This document shows positions 48,246-60,690 of a stretch of 64,000 bases of DNA, piece after piece (the stretch's first letter is position 1; every line of letters starts with the position of its first letter). This DNA is from Mansonella perstans (lineage: Eukaryota; Nematoda; Chromadorea; Rhabditida; Onchocercidae). The position numbers and the translations under genes are program-made. The DNA is taken from NCBI GenBank assembly GCA_037074765.1, contig JBAMDO010000099.1, positions 1 to 64,000 of the forward strand. The letters are read 5' to 3'. The notes under the pieces were generated by a model. It saw only the letters and a list, made by a program, of their open reading frames with translations. It made no database searches and was not told where the DNA came from.

Positions 48246-48836
48246 TGTCGGTCGTCAGAGATGTAAATTTATTCCACTTGTAGCACTGCATTTAAACAAT
48301 ACTATTATTGATAATAAGCTATCAAAAAGACAAATAATAAGTAGTAGCGCGAATGAATCGTAAATGGAGATTGGAGCACAAGAAAAGGAGCCCTCCTAAA
48401 TCGTTGATAAGCTGAGTCGATGCACTGTTGACTCCATCTACAGCTTTTTCTTTTATAGCGAAGTTTCTTTACCACTCTCTCTTTATCATGTTAACATTAT
48501 CATGTTAACCAGCGATAATTTACAACATGTAACATTCTTTCTTACATGCCGAATTCCTCTACAATTTACGAATGACCTTACATAATTGTAATTGACATCC
48601 TTTATAATTTGCCGATGACCTCACAGATTATTTATGCTTAAGATTATTTAAAATATCACATCTTCTTAAAATATATCAACATTTTACATCGTGGTGTCGA
48701 CCTCAGAAGTGTGACAGTTACTCGGATTAAAACAATGTTTATATTACATCGTTCTACTTACGAATTCACACTAAGAAATCGTTACAATACAAATTCAATT
48801 ATTTTTATGCTACAAATTATTTCACATTTCGCGACA
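48246..48836 (-). mobile_element. LTR copy B, second family
   Basis: On the minus strand it starts TGTCGCGAAATGTGAAATAA and ends GACGACCGACA. Blocks are shared in order with copy C: GATATTTTAAATAAT, AAGCATAA, ATGTTGTAAATTA, CAGCTTATC, GGCTCCTTT, TACGATTCATT, AATAGTATTGT, CTACAA and AATAAATTT. The bases just inside (TTTCCAATTTAACTTG) also match those after copy C, so both carry a little leader sequence. The divergent arrangement with C suggests two separate insertions. Confidence 0.7.
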
Positions 48837-49410
48837 TAATCCATAAGGAGGAAAGGTTATTTTAAATTTTAAAATTGAAAATCGTTGCAGTTATTTTTTA
48901 CTTTCACTCCATGTTAATTGATAAATTATTAGTTAAACATATGCTGTGATATTTCTTTATTTTTGATTTAATTAACTTAATGCTTTATTTTACTTAAAAT
49001 TCCATTACTATTACTATGAATGTTTGGACCGACTGACGAGTATGTTCGTTCGACCATTCGTATTAGTAATAGGAAACAAAGCATCTGGCGATTATCCTTT
49101 CTATCATTTTTCGACAAGTTGACTTTTCCAGGACAACAACATGCACTTGCAGTGATGAATCTGAATCGCTAGAAGATTCACTGCATAAATTCCGATTTAT
49201 GTCAAATTTGACAAATATGATTCTTCCAGTCATTTAAAAACATTCATAAATACCTCATCATCACATATTATTTGTCAAAGAAAGATTAGGTAGAGAATTA
49301 AGATTTCTGAAAAGTATGAAATAACTATGACTAAAGAATTACAATTAAATTTTATTTCTTATTTAGCATTCAGATATTTTGTTATTTCAAATAATAAAAG
49401 TTTGATGATC

Positions 49411-49444
<34 letters not shown>

Positions 49445-49925
49445 TTGGTGCATCTAAATAATAATCAAATTTTCTTGACAGCGAATTTCCGTAAAAAAAA
49501 AAATGAATTACATGGATTATTGATATTTGATGAATTCAATAAATTACTTCAATGCTTCGACAAATTTTTACCAATTTTTCTCGATTCATTTTCAAATTTC
49601 AAACTTTTTCAGAAGTTTAAAATTAAAAACGAACTAATGAATGATAGATACACGATAATAAAACGTCATCCTTATTTGTTGACATTAACTGAAGATTATG
49701 AAAGCATGGACGGCTCATTTGCTAATGAGTCATAGATAATTCACCCAACCATTTTAAATGCCGAAGAGCATTTACACTTTGCGTCATACCAGCATGACGC
49801 TCATTAATTGCTAACCCAACGAAACTTGTTTTCTCTTCCATTTTAGTTCCCCATCCTACTGTGAAGATCTTTCGTTATTTCTTGCACCAACACTTGTCAT
49901 CACGCCCGATCGTATTTTTCATAAC
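48837..49925. other. Spacer between divergent LTRs B and C
   Basis: Contains a run of 31 T (49413-49443) followed by a 97-codon frame (49442-49735) with no recognised domain and no sign of selection. Confidence 0.4.
49413..49443. repeat. Poly-T run of 31 bases
   Basis: Uninterrupted T run. On the minus strand it would be a poly-A tail, possibly marking the 3' end of a retroposed RNA, but no source sequence was recognised next to it. Confidence 0.95.
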
Positions 49926-50556
49926 TGTTGCCGAAATAATATGCAATAATCGAAATGTTTTGCATTATAGGAATTTTTTAGAACCAGTTAATGTCAGTCA
50001 ATTCGTCCATAGAAATTTGTTGTATGAACATTGCTTTAATTGGAATAGCTATCATAGTTCTAAAGTCAATAGACCATTGTAAAATGTTTTATGTTCTAAG
50101 GATGTATGATATTTTAAATAATTTTAAGCATAAGCAATCCTTGATTATAAAAAATGCTAGTTAGGATGTCGATTGTAAAGGATGTTAGTTATGTGAGATC
50201 ACTGGTAAATTGTGAGCACATTTTGTATTTGATTTTGGATTTTTGGTAAAAAGAAATATAACATGTTGTAAATTACCACTAGGTTAACTTGCTTGACAAT
50301 GTGAGGTCATCGTAAGGTTAAGAGAGATAAACAAACTTCTCTTTAAAAGAAATCAACATTGGATCAAGGACAGTTTTTTTCGACTTAGCTTATCGGCGAT
50401 TCTAGGCTCCTTTCTCAGGCTTCAATCCTCAATTACGATTCATTTAAGCTATTGCTTATTATTTTGTCGCATGCTTATGCCTTTCTTATTATTAGTAATA
50501 GTATTGTATAAGTACAGTACTACAAATCAATAAATTTGTATGGCTGACCATCTACA
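49926..50556 (+). mobile_element. LTR copy C, second family
   Basis: Same ordered blocks as copy B, on the plus strand. The 3' end is clear (AGTACTACAA, AATCAATAAATTT, then ...TCTACA, followed by TTTCCAACTCAACTTG). The 5' edge is uncertain; TGTTGCCGAAATAAT at 49926 is the best match to the TGTCGCGAAA start of copies A and B. Confidence 0.6.
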
Positions 50557-52781
50557 GATTTCCAACTCAACTTGCCACAATCATTTTCGTTATCACTAAT
50601 TTGATTATTCTGACCAGTAATTCCAAATTAATAATGTTTCTATAATTACTGTTATTGGTATCATTATTACTTAATTAATCATATCAAAAGCAATTATCTA
50701 TTTCAAATTACTTTCAATAAGTTAAATCAAAGAATCGATTTGATATATTTGACTATTTCTATTTTATTTTGAGAAAATAACATATCACTCAAGTGCTGCA
50801 AAATTAGGTTAAGAAAGGCAATTTAACTTCGTAAAAGTAAACAGCAGTGAATAACTGGATGTTTGTTTGGTGGTTCCTCTGACCAGTTTATATTTTGCAA
50901 GGTTAAACATAGTTTGTCGCTCACCCATGATCTATTGATCCATTGCTGGTTTGTAACTATATTTACTATAAATTACTATTAGATGCTGTATATCGCTAAA
51001 TTTTTTCTTACTTGTATGCAATTGAAATTTTTTGTTTTCGTAAGGAGACTGTTTTGATCGTAAAGATCAATAAAGTTAAGTTTTCATCAATTTCTCATTC
51101 TTGAATGTCTGCATCTTGTTTTTTGTTTTCCTCTTTTATCCTCTACTCTTTTCATTTAAATACGATACTTGCCCCACATAACAAAAAATACTATTTCCTT
51201 ATTCTTCTTTTTCCTCCTCAAATTTTCAAATTCACAAAATTACTACTTATTCTTCCTTTCCTACTTCTTCCTCTTTTTTATTCTCCTTTTCCTTCTCTTC
51301 CATCAATATCCACTGATCTATTCATTCATATCAATAATTGCTACTTGCTGTATTTTATTTACTGCTAATTAAAATACTTTTGGCTATGTTTAAATTTTGA
51401 AAAAAAAAATCAGTTAGAATTTGTGAAATCGAAACTTCAAAAAATTGATTTTTCAAATTTCAGTTTGAATCCTGTGAAATAAAAAAAAAAAAGTGTTTCG
51501 ATAATTTGACAAAAAATCAAATGAGAAAATATTAAAAATTATGTGAAAATTCAAACACACAATAAATTTAATATTCTTATAAAATATAATTTGAATATTT
51601 TTCTTTTTATTACAGTGTGAAAACGAAAACTTGCAGCGTTGACAAAATGAAATAAAATACGAAAACTTTTCAAGGAAAGCTAAGTCATGGCTAGTAAAAT
51701 CTTCAGTTTACTGCTTAATGCATTGATTTAAAAGGAGCTCAATTTATTTCACTAATTATTCCTTTTTAAAATGTTCTTTTACGATGCGCTTACATTATTG
51801 TTCTGAAAAGCACCATCAATCTAATTGAAGTATAGTAATTTATGTGAAATTTTCGATTTGTCTAGTAAGTAAAGTATTGATATGTGTTTCTGAAAATTCT
51901 TTAAATGAAAAGTATTTCAAATTAAGTCTTTCAGTATTTTAATGTGTTATTTAAAGAATTTTGAAACATACAGAGAGAGAGAGAAAGAGGGAAAAAAGGG
52001 AAATAAAAAGTAAGATGGCAGTGTTTGCGACTTTTTTTGTTTTTAACATAAATTTAATAAATGTTTATATGTTTGTAGACTCAAAAAGTTTTATATTGAA
52101 TTGATTTAATTTTTAAGAAAATGTTTTCTTTTGTATTAGAGAAGAACTTTAATGAACTTGAAAAAATTTCAATTTTTATTCAATCAATTAAAAAATTATG
52201 GATTATTAAAGGAATAAATTGTAGTAAACAATTGGAATAAGAAATGAAAATACAAATAAAAGAAATTTATTCTATTCATATTTGTTTTTGCGTTTTATGA
52301 AGTTAACACTGTGCAGCAATATGCTGTACTCTTTGCATTATTTACAGATTACTTGTTGTAACTGATACAAAATAAAAGGTCAGACGAACAATTATGGTGG
52401 ACATGCAACAAATCATCGAACTTATATTAGCAATATTTTTGCCGGTATATATTGATTGCTTTATGATAAATGATAAAATGTATAGAAATAAGATTAATAT
52501 CAAAAATCATTAAATGAAAAAATTAACAAAGTAATTTGGCTAATGCTTGAAAAAATTTCAGTTAATCATCATATTTATTACTGCAAAATGATAAGAAAAA
52601 CATACAAGGAAAGAAAAAAAAACAATTTATCAAAATTAATTAACATAGCCAAAACTTATCACTTCACAGTCATAGATATTATATAGACAGATATGATAAC
52701 AATAATGAATTATAATAAGTATGATAATAATAACAATTATGAATAATAATAATGACAATAACAACAACAATAATGAATACA
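50557..52781. other. AT-rich, no gene seen
   Basis: A CT-rich tract (51105-51370) gives overlapping hydrophobic frames that are low-complexity shadows. No supported gene. Confidence 0.5.
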
Positions 52782-55700
52782 TTAATTTTTCAGCCACTCG
52801 CAATTTTCATCCATAGCAGCGAGTGTAATATCCATATAATAGTAAATATGGTCCTGTGTATCTTCATCTGGATACCAGCTGTACTACATGCTCTTTGGTA
52901 TTGTTTCTTCCGAGGATAATTTTTCCGAGAATAAATAACAGCGATGATACAGCAACGACAACGAATTTTTGTCAGCCCCGACATGAACTACTCTTTCATT
53001 TCTTCTTTCTTCCTGTTGTTTTCATCAGATGACAAGTTATATTGATTAATTAATTATTTGTCAAATTTTTTTTCCATATTTTATCTAGAAATTCTTCGAC
53101 ATATTAATTATCAAAAATGGTGAAAAAATAATTACCTTCTTCTTTTCATTTTTCTTCCTGTTTTTAACATTTAACTTACTTCCAACAGTATTTCTTGTCG
53201 CTCTTGTAATGCATTCTCATTTTTAAAATGAAAAAACAAAAAGTTTGGGAGAAACTTTGTTCCTCCTTTTCTTTTAAAGGGGAAATTTTTTTCTTTCGTA
53301 TTTAAAAGAGAAACTTTTTTCTTTTCATTTCTTATAACTGCAATCCATAAAAGTTGCATTTAATTTTAATCAGTCGATTAATTAATTAACGAGCACATTG
53401 ATTAAAATATTTCTTCAAAAGTACATGGAAAGAATTATTATTGTTAATAGGATATCTCCGAAAAAAAAATTGAAATAATGATGAATTGAATTTTTCAAAT
53501 TGAAATAATAATTATGCTAATAATTATTGTTCCGTCCTTTAACATTTTCGTCATGAAAGACAAAAAAAAAAAGAAAAAAACGATTCATCGTTAAAAGAAC
53601 TGTTTTGTATTTTTTCATTTCTCATATTTCTTCCTGACTCTACTTTTTTGTCCTAAAATATGGAAGGAGAAATTGAAAAATTTGAAGCATTTCAAATCAC
53701 ATAAGTTTGTTTCAAAGTTTGTCAAATATTGCCTTAATAATTTTTTTCCTAATAAATGTGCCTAAAAAAAAAAATTGTTTCATAAATTGCATATGTAAGC
53801 AACACTGTACTTGTAATGCTTGTTATAATTTGAAAAATATTTGTCGCATCATATTGTACTTTTTTTTTTAAACGTATTAATCGATTTTCTGTTAATGTTT
53901 GAAAAAAAATGTGCAGTATTAAAATTTTTTGAAAAAATGAACAACTGAAATTTTTTTAATTTTTTCTTCTTTTCTTCGTAATAATCGATGTTGAAAATTG
54001 TATTGCACAGCAGAGAAAAAAAGAAAACAAAGAAAAAAGTAATTTTTATTTTTTTCTTTTTATTTAAGAAATGAAAAAACAATGAATTAAAGGGAAACAT
54101 AAAAAAATAATGGCAATGTTTCTCTTTCGTCTTTTTTTTCTTTTTTGTTTGCCATTAATTTTTATTCTTTTTAAATCTCTATGATACATTATTTTTAAAT
54201 TATTAAAGCAAACATAAAATTGGAGAGTATGTCAGACGCAAAGTGTTAATTTCTTATTTTCGTTCAACACTACCAGCAACGGCATTCAACAGTCAGTCAT
54301 TTTTTTGCGAAAAAAATTTCTGCAAAAGTATTCATTTTTGAATATTAATCAATTTAACCGGCTTCAAAAGAATCCGTTAAAATCGTCCCAAGGCGAAGTA
54401 GCATAATAGTTTTTAATCTGATTTGATCTGATCTAATATGGTTAAAATTTGACAAAATTAAATTAAATTTAAATTCAACATTAAAATGAAATACCTGTTG
54501 TGTGTGATGAAATTGTTGCCAAAGTTCATTAAATAATGCAATGTGTCGATTTGCAGAAAAAGTTAAATCTAATTGATTGTTCATTTCGACTATTAAATGT
54601 TGTATTGCTATTAATTCAGCATCCAACATTGCTACATTTTCACTCAGCTAAATTAGTAATTCATTTTACATAAACAAACCCTGCCAAATTCATCTCCCAT
54701 TTTGATTGATTAAAAGTAATTTAAAAATAGTTGTAGCAAGCAATTAACGTTCAGTTATATGGAAATGAATTTTATTCCTTTAGTTAGTTTACTACTACTA
54801 CTAGTAGTAGTAGTAGTAGTAGTAGTAATAGTAGTAGTAACAGCAGCAGTAAAAAATCAGCTTATTTATCAGGATGTTTAAATTCAAAAGTGCATCTCAC
54901 CAATTGTTGTTTTGGTAATAGATAGGGTAATTTTGAATTTTGGAGTTGTTGTTTAATATTTGAAATCTTTCTTCTTGCATACAGAACATCTAACAATTGT
55001 TTCTTAATTTTCACCCTATCATAAATGAGTAAACGGATCGCTGAACAATATCGATTCAGTCCAACATTTCGTTCCTAAAATAGAGTTTTTTAAATGTTGC
55101 ACAAGTTTATGTCTAATGAATAAACAAAATATGCACAAATTTTAAAAATGAAATTTGCAAAAAAAAAAAAAAAGATTTAAATAATTAATTTTAGACAAAT
55201 CAGAGATGTTATTGTTTAATCCAGGTAACAGATTACCTGTAATGCACTTATTTTTTGTAAATCATTTTCCATTAAATGAATACTTGATAATATATCAGTT
55301 TCCGATAGCTTTCCTGCAGCTTCTTATCCATTGAAAAGAATTTACACTTTTGATTTAAATGATTTTTGATGAAAATAATAAGTTTCATTCTTCCAGCTCC
55401 ATCAATGCTTTTAATCAAAATGAAACGGTCTATTAAATAACCAAAGATGAAAATTGTCCTAAATAATAAATACCTTGTACGATGTTGATTTCACTGTAAA
55501 ACGGTTGACACCGCCATATAGATGACATATGATTGATGTTAGGTTCGCATTTTGCTGACATACCCATCCCTTTCAGGACAGACAACCGAGAACGAATATC
55601 ATAGTTTATATATTTAAAAATGTTCATCAATTTCTCCTCTATATTTATGTATTTATTCTTTACCTACAAATATTTTTGGATAAATGTCAAAATTTTGAAT

Positions 55701-56325
55701 ATATAGCTAATTTTAAAAAATTAGTTAATTTTAAAACTTCAAATTTCAAATTTACATTAACTTAACTTTTTCGTGAATTAAATTGATTAAATTATAAAAA
55801 TTAACTAACTATTTTTCCATTTATATAGATAAAATATTTTTACAGTATAAGAGCTATTCACTTGTGTAAATCATTCTTAAAAAAAATAAGCAATTAAGTT
55901 ATTCAGTTTATTAGTCAAATTTTATCATATTAGGCAAGTGATTTTTCTGTTCAAATCTTTTTCCGAGAAATCATTGCAGTGTGAAATCCACGAAGTCTTA
56001 CTTTTTTTTTTTCAGAGTAAGCTGTATCAACTCCATAACCAAATTACTTATATTCACTATCATTAAAAGAATATCAAATGTAACCAACATTAATAATATC
56101 TGTTACGTCTTCATACAAACACTCGTAGGTTTCATTGGTTAAATTTTTAACTTTCATTTCCCAATTCATTTTGGACATTTGAAAATGAGCATCCTTGATT
56201 AAATCATTCAGCTTTCTGTTCTCTTCCATTGAGCAATCTCTTTTTGTTCTGTGACGATTATCTAAATATCTTATTAATCTAATGATTATTTTTTTGAGAA
56301 AAAAACGAAAAAGCTTCAAAGCCAA
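52782..56325 (-). CDS. Multi-exon helical protein of unknown family
   Basis: Four adjoining exons join cleanly: 55474-55663, 55237-55313, 55074-54901 and 54647-54495, with phases 1, 0, 0 and good donors. They read [98 protein letters not shown] and [19 protein letters not shown]. The long amphipathic helices suggest a coiled-coil or BAR-like protein, but no family is named with confidence. An upstream exon is likely within 56074-56325 ([31 protein letters not shown]). Downstream pieces are [12 protein letters not shown] before a perfect GTAAGT donor (53180), and a last exon ending at 52782 ([30 protein letters not shown]). The latter is preceded in frame by a TAG near 52880, so its true start is unsure. 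The region 55900-56060 may hold another exon, but an 11-A run spoils the phase. Confidence 0.6.
54791..54850. repeat. (ACT)n(AGT)n microsatellite, palindromic at its junction
   Basis: ACTACTACTACT switches to AGTAGTAGT..., forming a hairpin-capable junction in an intron of the unknown gene, then CAGCAGCAG. Confidence 0.9.
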
Positions 56326-59300
56326 TAAATGAAGCTTTATTATTTTAAATAATTGATAACTACATCAGTAGTAACGGACTAGAAAATGAAACGATTGATA
56401 AATTTTAATTTATTTATTGCCAATGCAAATAAATAACATAATTTCTTGATTACCATAAGAAATAAAGTGTAAAGTGTAATGTAATTTGGTAAATAGAGAA
56501 ATTCAAGAGAGCGGTAAGTGACGTACGGAATTTTTTGTTTACGGAAATGGGAGCCGGAAACATTACACAGCCGTCTCTCCTTATCTTTAAATTATTAATG
56601 CGATATCATCATGCTTAATAATCATTATTATCTATTAACAATACTTCACCTAACATCGTTATAAAAAAAAAACTATTCAATATTAATATTAGTACTATTG
56701 TTATCATTACTATTTTCATTATTGTTATTATTAGTATTATTACTGTTATTATTACTGTTACTATTATCATCGTTATTGCTATATGCTATTTTTATTACAA
56801 TGTTATTATTATCATTGTTAATCCTAATGTTAACTTTGTAAATAGAATTATCAATATTGTGAAAGAAAAAAAATTCTCAGAAAAAATTATGCTAAACTAA
56901 CGGCACATCAAAAGAAATTTATCAAAAAAGTGAATATGATTAAAATTTAAAAAAAAAAGCGGGATTGAGAAATAGAACTCAAGAGGAAATTTGGTGGTTA
57001 AGAAGTGTGTGATAATTCAAGAACCTAAAAAATTAAAACAGATATTTCAATTTTTCAAAAAATCTTGGAAGCTTTAAAAAAAAAAATTTTGAAAAACTCG
57101 CGATTTTTTGAATTTTCGTTAAATTAGAAAAGTGTAGAGAGCAATTTGAAAGCTAAAATTTAAAAAGCTTGAAAACTAGTCTAAAAACTGAAATTATTTA
57201 AAACATTTGGAAATTTCAAGTTTGTGTGAATGTTCGGAAGTACGAAAAAAAACGGAAGAAAATTGACCATGTACATCAGCATTCAAAACATTCTGGATAA
57301 AATTCAGGAACGAAAATAAATTTAAAAATTGATTGAAAATTCCAAAAATTTAATTAATCAGATTTTTCAGACTTTACATTTTGAAATTCCAAACAAAGAA
57401 TTCATGTCATAGAAAAATATGCAACAAAAAAAAAAAACCCAAAACAAAAAATTCAGATCTTCCAGAATTTCAATGCTAAATAAAAATTCATTTCTTTGAA
57501 GCGTACGAGCATATAGCATGCACTGGTGTAAATGTGTCTTTTTCTCAAATATTCAAAAATTTTTGCCATCTTCTTATCACATTTATTTAAAAATTTAATT
57601 CCTTTTGCGTTTAAAGATTGTTTCAAATAATTCAAAGTTTTTTTTAGTTCTGATTTTTCCGTTATTTCTTTCTTTCCTGCTTTTCAGAAAACTGAACAAG
57701 TAGCGACAAAAGCTGACCGAATGAAGAGCCAAATATTGTTAGGCTTGAAAAAAAATTACTGATTGCAAAAAGCTGTAAGATCAATTTTGTAAATCTCTCA
57801 ATTTTCTACAGCTGTCTTAATCCAATTTTTTTGTTTCCAAAATTCACTTTATGAATTTGCATAAAATTTTTCACTGAAAACGAAGGAGTGAGCATCCTAT
57901 TCTCTTCCCGCAAGATTTTGCTGCGGCACTTCAACAGTCTTCGTTAATTACGGCCACATAAGCCCTTACGCACTACTCGAAAGCATGAAGTGGTACCGCT
58001 GCTGTTCTTGTTGATAAGTAGAGGTTAAGGTAACAGACGGAAGCAAGATTTAAAAATATAAATAATTAATCTGCTAGCTCTGAATCAAATGTACCAAAAT
58101 TAATGAAAATTCCTTTTCGAAGCATTTGCTATCCAAGTATTGCTATTGTCACATGAAACCGTCATTCTTTTAGCTTCTCAAACTATCTGTCACAGATAAC
58201 ATAACGAAAATAAACAAATATCTTTTGCAGAGAGTGGCTATCAGAGTAAATTGTCCACTGTTACGAAAAAAGTTAATTGTCCATCATTAATTGTTAATTG
58301 TCCATGTAAATTTTTGTCAACTATTTGAATTGAAGGAATATACTCAAATACCAAGAAACAGTATTTAAATATTGTTAAATTTAAACATGAAATTCAAAAT
58401 TTGCAATATGTAGCACACTGTAAGCCATTTACTTTGAACATTATTGAATAATTTCAGAAAATAAATTTTGTCTGTTTACTATCAAGTAATATTTCTGTAG
58501 CATTTCTTATTTTGGCTTTGGCAATTATTTCAAAAGTATCTGTTATCTCCGCTTTTGTCAATTTTTCAGATCAAATTATGTATTACTGTGACAAACCAAT
58601 TCTTGATCTATTAATAGTCATTAATTAAACTTAACTCGGTTAATCGTCATGGCATCGCTTTGTTTTTGCCGCATATCTAATTCTATCAGAGGAAGGAAGG
58701 TAAGAAATTTTAAATATATGACCTATCTTAGATTCTTCTCATATTGTATTATCATTTTCCACTTGTCTACTTTTAGTAAAAGATACTATTCGATTCTCTT
58801 TTTCCAACTTTTATTATTACGAATCATTCCTTTCTTACTATTTATTGTTATTGTCAAATCATCATTATTTTTAAAATAATATTAATTATAATTAATTTCT
58901 GATTTTTGGCCACTTATTACAATGTTGAAAGAATTTTATCATTAAAAAAATTGCGTCATCATAAGAAGTATTGAAGATTGGATAAAATCTATTTTTAAAC
59001 ATAATAAGCTAAAACAAGAAATTGGTTCTTAACTGTTATAAAAAAATGGTCATTTGAAAAAATTCAATAAATGATAAATGAACATGGAAAATTAAAAAAC
59101 TTTGTTTTAGCTATAAATGAAAATGAAAAATTAAAAAACTTTTTGTTTTAATTATCTGTAAATAAAAAGTTTAAAAAAATAACGATTAATAAAGAAAAGC
59201 CATTGGAATACTAATCCCAAAATTTGTTTAAATTTTTTGCTTCAAATTAAGAGCGTCTACCATTGAGACTATACTGAAAGTGATTAACATCTGTGTATTA

Positions 59301-59892
59301 CAAAATATTCAATTCAAAAGATCAAATTAAAATGCTATGTAAATTGTTTAAATCTCTCTTAATAATGAAAACAGGACCTTTGTGTAGAAGCTGAAGAATT
59401 GAACTGAATTTAAATTGATTTTTCCTCTTTATTTTAAGCTTTTTTTTCTTTGTTGATAAAATATGCATAACAAGTCATTAAGTAGAAAAACATCCTTTAT
59501 TTCCTCTTCAAGCTTACTTTCCCATCTTTAAGCTAACTTTTTATCTGCGATTGTTAACATTGGATAGCAAAAGTTGGGTACACTATCTAAATAATGCCAG
59601 AATATTGATCACCTTGAGGTCGACTAACAGAACAGATAAAAATTTGAAAAAATGCTTTGCTTGCTTAAATAATTGAATCTGAAAAATGACAAATACAAAC
59701 AAAATCTCCATCCATGCATCATTTCTGTTAACTTTCAGAGAAATGAATTTTTTTCCGAAAAATTTTAATCTTGAAATATAGCATTAATACTCTTTTGATC
59801 TGTTTGTACTGACATTTTTATGATTCAGTACTGACTGTGGTCGGTCTCTACTAATTTATTACTAACTGTAAACGATGCTAATTAATTACAAG

Positions 59893-59952
<60 letters not shown>

Positions 59953-60617
59953 TATAAAAAGTGAATAAGTAAAAACTGGCCAGAGCAAACGAGATTCCAG
60001 CATTAAGCAAAACTGAATCACTGAATCATTTTCGTCCTTGTTTCCAATATCTTCAAAAAATATTTCATCACCAGCTTTCATTGATATTTAATTAATAAGT
60101 TGAAAACTATGTTATTCTTGATTTAAGAAAAAAGTTTAAAAATCCATTATTTCCACATGTTTACTTTTATATGTCAATTTACGTATGCTATTTCCACAAT
60201 AGCGCATATACGTAAAAAATAGATATTTACAATCACGTTAATGCTTAATTTATTAAATGTTATTTTTCGATTTCAGTGGTTCCCATATATCGTTGACAGA
60301 TCAACTTAAACCAAATGACAAATAAGCGGACAAGGCTCAAATGCTTTTCATTATTTTATTCTGGGTTCAATTCGCAATTTATTGACCAGAAAAAGAAAAA
60401 GTGGTAAAAGCAGTGTTAGTGAAAAAAGAAAATAAAATGTACTAATTGATAAGAAATATTTAAATTAATAATTCATGAATAATTTAATAATAAAAGAAAA
60501 TAAATCGTATTATTGGAAATTAACAGTAAGATATAATCAATTCTTACTATTAATATATCTGTACTGAGCATATAATTTACATGTAAATATAAGTATGTAC
60601 AATCCCGAAGTATGAGT
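56326..60617. other. Gene-poor stretch with microsatellites
   Basis: Contains an interrupted (ATT)n block (56640-56830) and a more GC-rich patch (57880-58040), unexplained. A plus-strand start MASLCFCRISNSIRGRK ends at an AAG|GTAAGA donor (58649-58699) and could be a first exon without partners. No recognised gene. Confidence 0.4.
59894..59951. repeat. (TG)n microsatellite, about 29 units
   Basis: Uninterrupted TG dinucleotides. Confidence 0.98.
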
Positions 60618-60690
60618 GGACCGCTTCCGTAGGTAGGTGCAATACGGAATCGACCCGCGGTGGGTGAGGAGCAAGCCCCTACAAATTCAC
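60600..60690. ncRNA. GC-rich structured segment, possible small RNA or SINE-like unit
   Basis: In very AT-rich surroundings this stretch has a hairpin TTCCGTA (60625-60631) with TACGGAA (60643-60649). The stem is extended by ACCGC (60620-60624) pairing with GCGGT (60657-60661) across a 7-nt bulge. On the minus strand GGGTCGATTCC resembles an RNA polymerase III B box (GGTTCGANNCC), but no convincing A box or T-run terminator was found. It could be a small RNA gene, a tRNA-derived SINE fragment, or something else. Confidence 0.35.

Noticed and set aside
51105..51372. Overlapping hydrophobic ORFs
   Set aside because: Low-complexity CT-rich tract; no start context or splice support.
53849..54100. 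Lys/Phe-rich ORF
   Set aside because: Product of poly-A/poly-T tracts.
59878..60081. ORF containing a Thr-His repeat
   Set aside because: Translation of the TG microsatellite.
60600..60690. tRNA gene
   Set aside because: A B-box-like word is present, but no A box at the right distance, no cloverleaf and no T-run terminator were found.
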